Below, one piece after another: positions 61,165 through 64,000 of a stretch of 64,000 nt of DNA. The position numbers were made by a program, and so were the translations under genes. Origin of the DNA: Clostridia bacterium (GTDB taxonomy: Bacteria; Bacillota; Clostridia; Oscillospirales; Acutalibacteraceae); NCBI GenBank assembly GCA_017516745.1, contig JAFXBF010000006.1:28274-92273 (forward strand). The letters are read 5' to 3'. Position 1 is the first letter of the stretch. Each line of letters starts with the position of its first letter. The notes under the pieces were generated by a model, which was given only the letters and a program-made list of their open reading frames with translations, was not told where the DNA came from and ran no database searches.

Positions 61165-61201
61165 CGAAACTCCGCCTGCCGATTGCTCGGTAAGCGGAGT
61201 T
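61165..61201. repeat. 37-bp palindromic repeat, copy 2 (downstream of fic)
   Basis: This is the same sequence and orientation as copy 1, directly after the fic stop. A T-rich stretch follows, so this copy could also terminate transcription. Confidence 0.85.
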
Positions 61202-61250
61202 CGCTTTGCTTTTTATTTACTTCGGGTTTTTACTCCGATTCCTTTTTGCT

Positions 61251-61484
61251 TTAAGTACACGCCTTTATCAGACCGATTGCACCTGCGATAAGTGCCACGG
61301 GCAAAAGCAGCAGTAAGCCGCCTGCGAAAATGAGCAGCAGGATAAACACAGGCACCGCAAGCACCAGAAGGCATATTGCGGCAATTTTAGCCGCACCCCA
61401 TGTCAGCTTAAGCGCCAGCTTAAACGCCAAGGCAAAAAGAAAAATTGCAACCACAGTAAAAACTATTTCAAACAATATAATCAC
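61251..61484 (-). CDS. Small hydrophobic membrane protein
   Basis: The protein has 77 residues with two long hydrophobic helices (about 2-25 and 35-72, the second long enough to span twice) and almost no charged residues. No family is recognised. The ribosome binding site AAGGAGTG supports translation. It could be a membrane-stress or phage-type protein, but nothing in the sequence shows this. Confidence 0.6.
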   Translation of the reverse strand: MIILFEIVFTVVAIFLFALAFKLALKLTWGAAKIAAICLLVLAVPVFILLLIFAGGLLLLLPVALIAGAIGLIKACT

Positions 61485-61584
61485 TCCTTCGTGTTTCCTT
61501 TGATTATATTATAGTCGTTAACCCATAATAACGCCACAGCACTTTGTGCAAAAAACGTCCCTACATTTTTGCACTTTCTGCAAA

Positions 61585-62085
61585 TTATTCGCCTTTTATT
61601 TCTTTATATTTTTCCATATTGATTTTCTTGTCTGCCAGCATTTGCTCTACCCACAGCTGCAAGGTTTCGACGGTAATCGAAATGCGTTCAAGCTCATTTT
61701 GCATGTAAATGAAATCCTTTATTTCATCATCGTCAATTGCACCGTCGGCAGTAATTTCAATTAATCGCTCCTGGCTTTTCTTCATCGAATTGAGTGACGA
61801 AAGCATTTCGAGCACAATCTGTGCAAGGTCCTTCACCTTGATTTCGGGCACATATTTATGACCTATGGGACACTCCTTGGCGCAGTAATGGTTGCACAAG
61901 GTTGGCTCACCGTAAATGCGGCTGAGTAGCATTACCTCATCAGGCGTTATCGGAAATTTGCCGTTTTCAATTCTTTCAAGCCTTTCGGGCTGAATCTGAC
62001 TGTCCAGCTCCGAAGCCCTGTCGCAGACATCGTCCCTTGTCAGGTCGTGCTTTTTTCGGGTTTCTTTATATATTGTATCTACCAT
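61585..62085 (-). CDS. XRE-like DNA-binding protein with cysteine cluster
   Basis: The protein has 166 residues. Residues 5-60 form a helix-turn-helix of the XRE type (LTRDDVCDRASEL, then RLERIENGKFPITPDEVMLLSRIYG). A cysteine group CNHYCAKECPIGH (about 64-76) may bind zinc or iron, and a helical C-terminus (about 85-160) could dimerise. The ribosome binding site is AAGGAGA. No target operator was seen. It is a single gene, adjacent to the third palindrome copy. Confidence 0.75.
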   Translation of the reverse strand: MVDTIYKETRKKHDLTRDDVCDRASELDSQIQPERLERIENGKFPITPDEVMLLSRIYGEPTLCNHYCAKECPIGHKYVPEIKVKDLAQIVLEMLSSLNSMKKSQERLIEITADGAIDDDEIKDFIYMQNELERISITVETLQLWVEQMLADKKINMEKYKEIKGE

Positions 62086-62165
62086 ATCTATTCTCCTTAT
62101 GAATAGGGTGCACTATGTTTTTAGTATATCATATGTAAACAGATAAATAAACCCCTAACCACAAA

Positions 62166-62199
62166 AACTCCGCTTACCGATTGCTCGGTAAACGGAGTT
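62166..62199. repeat. Palindromic repeat, copy 3
   Basis: AACTCCGCTTACC-GATTGCTC-GGTAAACGGAGTT is related to copies 1 and 2, with changes on each side of the stem and the same CCGATTGCTCGG centre. Confidence 0.8.
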
Positions 62200-62222
62200 C
62201 ATTTTAAATATAGAGTTTTACT

Positions 62223-62321
62223 TCAATATCGTGCCAGCATTCGATATTTTGGAGCCAATACTTCATGGTATTGACATCTCCAGCTTGTATGGTCTAAACT
62301 ATTTATGTCTTTTTCTTTCAC
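62223..62321 (-). pseudogene. IS200-type transposase TnpA, N-terminal remnant
   Basis: A GTG start at 62321 with a perfect AAGGAGG ribosome binding site opens a 32-codon frame that starts VKEKDINSLDHTSWRCQYHE and continues VLAPKYRMLARY before a stop. The beginning matches the conserved start of IS200/IS605 TnpA (DINSLSHT-W-C-Y-H-x-V-F-APKYRR); the catalytic HUH and tyrosine parts are gone. The small hairpin GTGGT/ACCAC at about 62350-62366 could be the element's subterminal hairpin. Confidence 0.75.
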
Positions 62322-62387
62322 GATCAAGACCTCCTTGTTATTTTAGTTGTGTGGTCGGCAAACCACTTCTAATATATCAAAGAAGAT

Positions 62388-62732
62388 TTGCAGGTGGCAC
62401 AGGATTTGCTGGACACACTTATTGCCCACAAAGATGGCTGTGTAGGTATGGCTGCAAATATGATCGGTGTGTGCAAACGCATCATTGCTTTTGACAATGA
62501 CGGCACATATATGGTTATGTTCAATCCCGAAATTATAAAAAAATCGGGTCCCTACGATACAGAAGAAGGCTGTCTTTCTCTGCTCGGCGGTCCCCGAAAG
62601 TGTAAGCGTTATCAGACTGTAAAAGTGCAATGGCAGACGGCTGATTTTCAGATCCGCATCAAAACTTTCTCGGATTTCGCTGCACAGATAATTCAGCACG
62701 AGGTTGACCATTGTAATGGGGTGTTGATATGA
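62388..62732 (+). pseudogene. Peptide deformylase-like gene, 5' truncated
   Basis: The frame has deformylase motifs: GCVGMAANMIG (G-x-G-x-A-A), EGCLSLLGG with the metal cysteine, and QHEVDHCNGVLI with HExxH. The frame extends only to a stop codon at 62370, so the usual first 20 or so residues before KEDLQVAQDLL are missing and replaced by the IS200 remnant. A TTG at 62388 could be used, but its ribosome binding site is poor. It is either a broken gene or a shortened one. Its stop overlaps the next ATG. Confidence 0.75.
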
Positions 62733-62977
62733 TTACCGATAACGAATTTGTTAAAAATTTAAATACAGAACTTGGCGAAAAAACATTTGATAGGAATAGC
62801 GTGTACTGTCTGTTTGAATCGTACGTGAAAAATAAAGAAGCCTTAAAAAAAGCTGTTGACTGGGGAATATTTCATTATGAGTATGTTCAGTTTTCCAAAT
62901 TTATGAAGGGTACATTGTTCGAGAACGGAATTTCCCTCATATCCGTGGTCAATACCGAGAATAAGAGAGTCATTTGA
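62729..62977 (+). CDS. Small hypothetical protein coupled to the deformylase-like gene
   Basis: The protein has 82 residues, starting at an ATG that overlaps the previous stop (ATGA). There is no signal or membrane segment and no known family. The last roughly 13 codons overlap, on the opposite strand, the start of a ParM-like fragment, so the original C-terminus may have been replaced. Treat as uncertain. Confidence 0.5.
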   Translation: MITDNEFVKNLNTELGEKTFDRNSVYCLFESYVKNKEALKKAVDWGIFHYEYVQFSKFMKGTLFENGISLISVVNTENKRVI

Positions 62978-62986
62978 AGTTTGCAT
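62939..62986 (-). pseudogene. ParM-like actin ATPase, N-terminal fragment
   Basis: An ATG at 62986 with the ribosome binding site AAAGGAGTG opens MQTSNDSLILGIDHGY, which matches the phosphate-1 start of plasmid-type ParM/StbA proteins (LILGIDHGYGNIKT). After GIDHGY the similarity ends at once and the frame runs on antisense into the small gene. It is a fragment of a plasmid or integrative-element partition gene. Confidence 0.6.
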
Positions 62987-63274
62987 AATTTTCACTCCTT
63001 TTTTGATAATGATTTTGCCCTCCAACCATATACGACACAAGAAAGCCGAAATGTTCCAAAGGTTGGAGAAAAATTTTATAATAAATCCAAGTTGGCGGTA
63101 CAAAAAGAAAATGCCCCGCACGAAGCGGTGCAAATAAAAGCGGTCTGTTTATTTCCATATGTGCAGAGTAATCAGTACCTTTGTATATGAACGGAATAAA
63201 AAACACGGTGGAATTTTTCTTTTTACTGTGGTATGATTAGAGCGACAAATAAGAATTTACAAGTGAGTGTAAAA

Positions 63275-64000
63275 ATGAAGTATATAGAATATGGAAAGCA
63301 TTGTCTTGATACAATTATTCTTCTACACGGCGGTGGGTTGTCGTGGTGGAATTATGAGGATGTAGCAAATGCGCTTCAAAATGATTATCATATCATTTTA
63401 CCTATACTGAACGGTCACGCCGAAAGCGACAAAGCTTTTACAACAATAGAGAATAATGCCAAGGAGATTATTGAATATATCGATGCGCACTGTGGCGGTT
63501 CGGTTTTGATGATTGGCGGTTTATCTTTGGGTGGGCAGATTCTGTTAGAAATCTTATCCCAACGGAAAGATATCTGCCAATATGCCGTCGTTGAAAGTAC
63601 TCTTGTTAGACCATCAAAACTAACGTATTATATGATAAAACCGGCATTTGGCAGCTGTTATGGCTTGATTAAACATAAATGGTTTTCTGCGCTTCAATTC
63701 AAATCGTTAAAAATAAAAGCGAATTTGTTTGAGCATTATTTTAGGGATACTTGTGCGATTTCAAAAAAAGATATGATTGCGTTTTTGCAAGCCAACTCAT
63801 TGTATTCCCTAAAAGAATCAATAAAGGAATGTACCGCAAAAGTACATATATATATCGGTGAAAAGGAAAATAGTTCTATAAGAAAATCAGCCGTGGATAT
63901 TCACAACGCCTTGCCAAAAAGTACACTACAAGTTTTGCCAAAATTGTATCACGGCGAATTTTCCATAAACCACGGCAACGATTATGCTCAAAAAATAAGA
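63275..64000 (+). CDS. Alpha/beta hydrolase, 3' partial
   Basis: The frame is open to the window end (242 residues). The oxyanion-hole region is LLHGGGLSWWNYEDV, the nucleophile elbow is GGLSLGGQ with Ser near residue 89, and LYHGEFSINH near the end supplies a candidate catalytic histidine. It is of the serine hydrolase fold; the substrate is unknown. It is AT-rich like the surrounding accessory DNA. No strong ribosome binding site precedes the ATG (AAGTGAGTGTAAAA only). Confidence 0.8.
   Translation, partial: MKYIEYGKHCLDTIILLHGGGLSWWNYEDVANALQNDYHIILPILNGHAESDKAFTTIENNAKEIIEYIDAHCGGSVLMIGGLSLGGQILLEILSQRKDICQYAVVESTLVRPSKLTYYMIKPAFGSCYGLIKHKWFSALQFKSLKIKANLFEHYFRDTCAISKKDMIAFLQANSLYSLKESIKECTAKVHIYIGEKENSSIRKSAVDIHNALPKSTLQVLPKLYHGEFSINHGNDYAQKIR

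Noticed and set aside
59872-62199. CRISPR-like repeats
   Set aside because: Only three copies, spaced by whole genes rather than short spacers, and palindromic throughout.
62981-63190. Plus-strand frame in the gap before the hydrolase
   Set aside because: It has no ribosome binding site, low-complexity translation, and lies opposite the ribosome binding site of the ParM-like fragment. The rest of 62987-63274 shows nothing I can support.

Overview
The window reads as chromosome of an anaerobic, spore-forming member of the Clostridia, most likely an uncultured gut Oscillospiraceae/Ruminococcaceae relative. Support: sporulation genes yunB and spoIID, a thrS T-box leader, a SCIFF ranthipeptide pair, a DUF1292 protein, strong GGAGG-type ribosome binding sites, and many glycan-active enzymes. 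No tRNA, rRNA, CRISPR array or intact prophage was seen.

Layout. 1-8.6 kb: end of a bacterial Ig-like surface protein, yunB, a DUF1292 gene, a probable 6S RNA, two divergent Thr-rich exported proteins, a HepT/MntA toxin-antitoxin pair and a copper ATPase. 8.7-17.6 kb: rmuC with a GH3 glucosidase, GTP-type PEP carboxykinase, and an isochorismatase-family hydrolase followed by the two-subunit serine dehydratase and a phosphotransferase. 17.8-27.8 kb: NUDIX hydrolase, the SCIFF peptide and its radical SAM maturase, an amino-acid decarboxylase, a glycosyltransferase, spoIID, citrate synthase, an AEC transporter and membrane proteins. 28-37 kb: deoD/deoC, trpS, rpsU, yqeG, an M24 peptidase, a lipid kinase, a small toxin locus, and T-box-thrS-dut. 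37-44.4 kb: arginine biosynthesis argG-argH-argC-argJ-argB-argD behind ARG-box-like sites. 44.6-57.7 kb: a glycan block (malQ, DUF4838 protein, GH92, lipoprotein, GH2, GH99-like) interrupted by a second small toxin locus. 57.8-64 kb: an accessory tail richer in AT, with a large lipoprotein, a fic gene bracketed by identical palindromes, regulators, and fragments of an IS200 transposase, a deformylase-like gene and a ParM-like gene.

How the genes work together. Serine dehydratase, PEP carboxykinase and citrate synthase link amino acids to central carbon metabolism. The arg block makes arginine from glutamate, apart from argA/argF and carbamoyl phosphate synthesis, which are not in view. The glycoside hydrolases suggest use of mannosylated and beta-linked glycans.

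Most unusual observations. (1) Two unlinked loci (34.06-34.37 and 48.03-48.33 kb) have convergent promoters that produce RNAs with nearly the same 5' leader. The minus-strand RNA encodes a 24- or 32-residue hydrophobic peptide whose ribosome binding site is paired with an upstream CCCTC; this looks like a type I toxin-antitoxin family with an inverted-repeat architecture. (2) The SCIFF peptide has Gly where the characterised thioether acceptor Thr lies. (3) A family of foldback elements shares the core CTCG-hairpin-CTGCG while its outer stems differ; five members are seen, one of them cut in half beside the 6S RNA. Function assignments come from motif recognition by eye; no database search was run.
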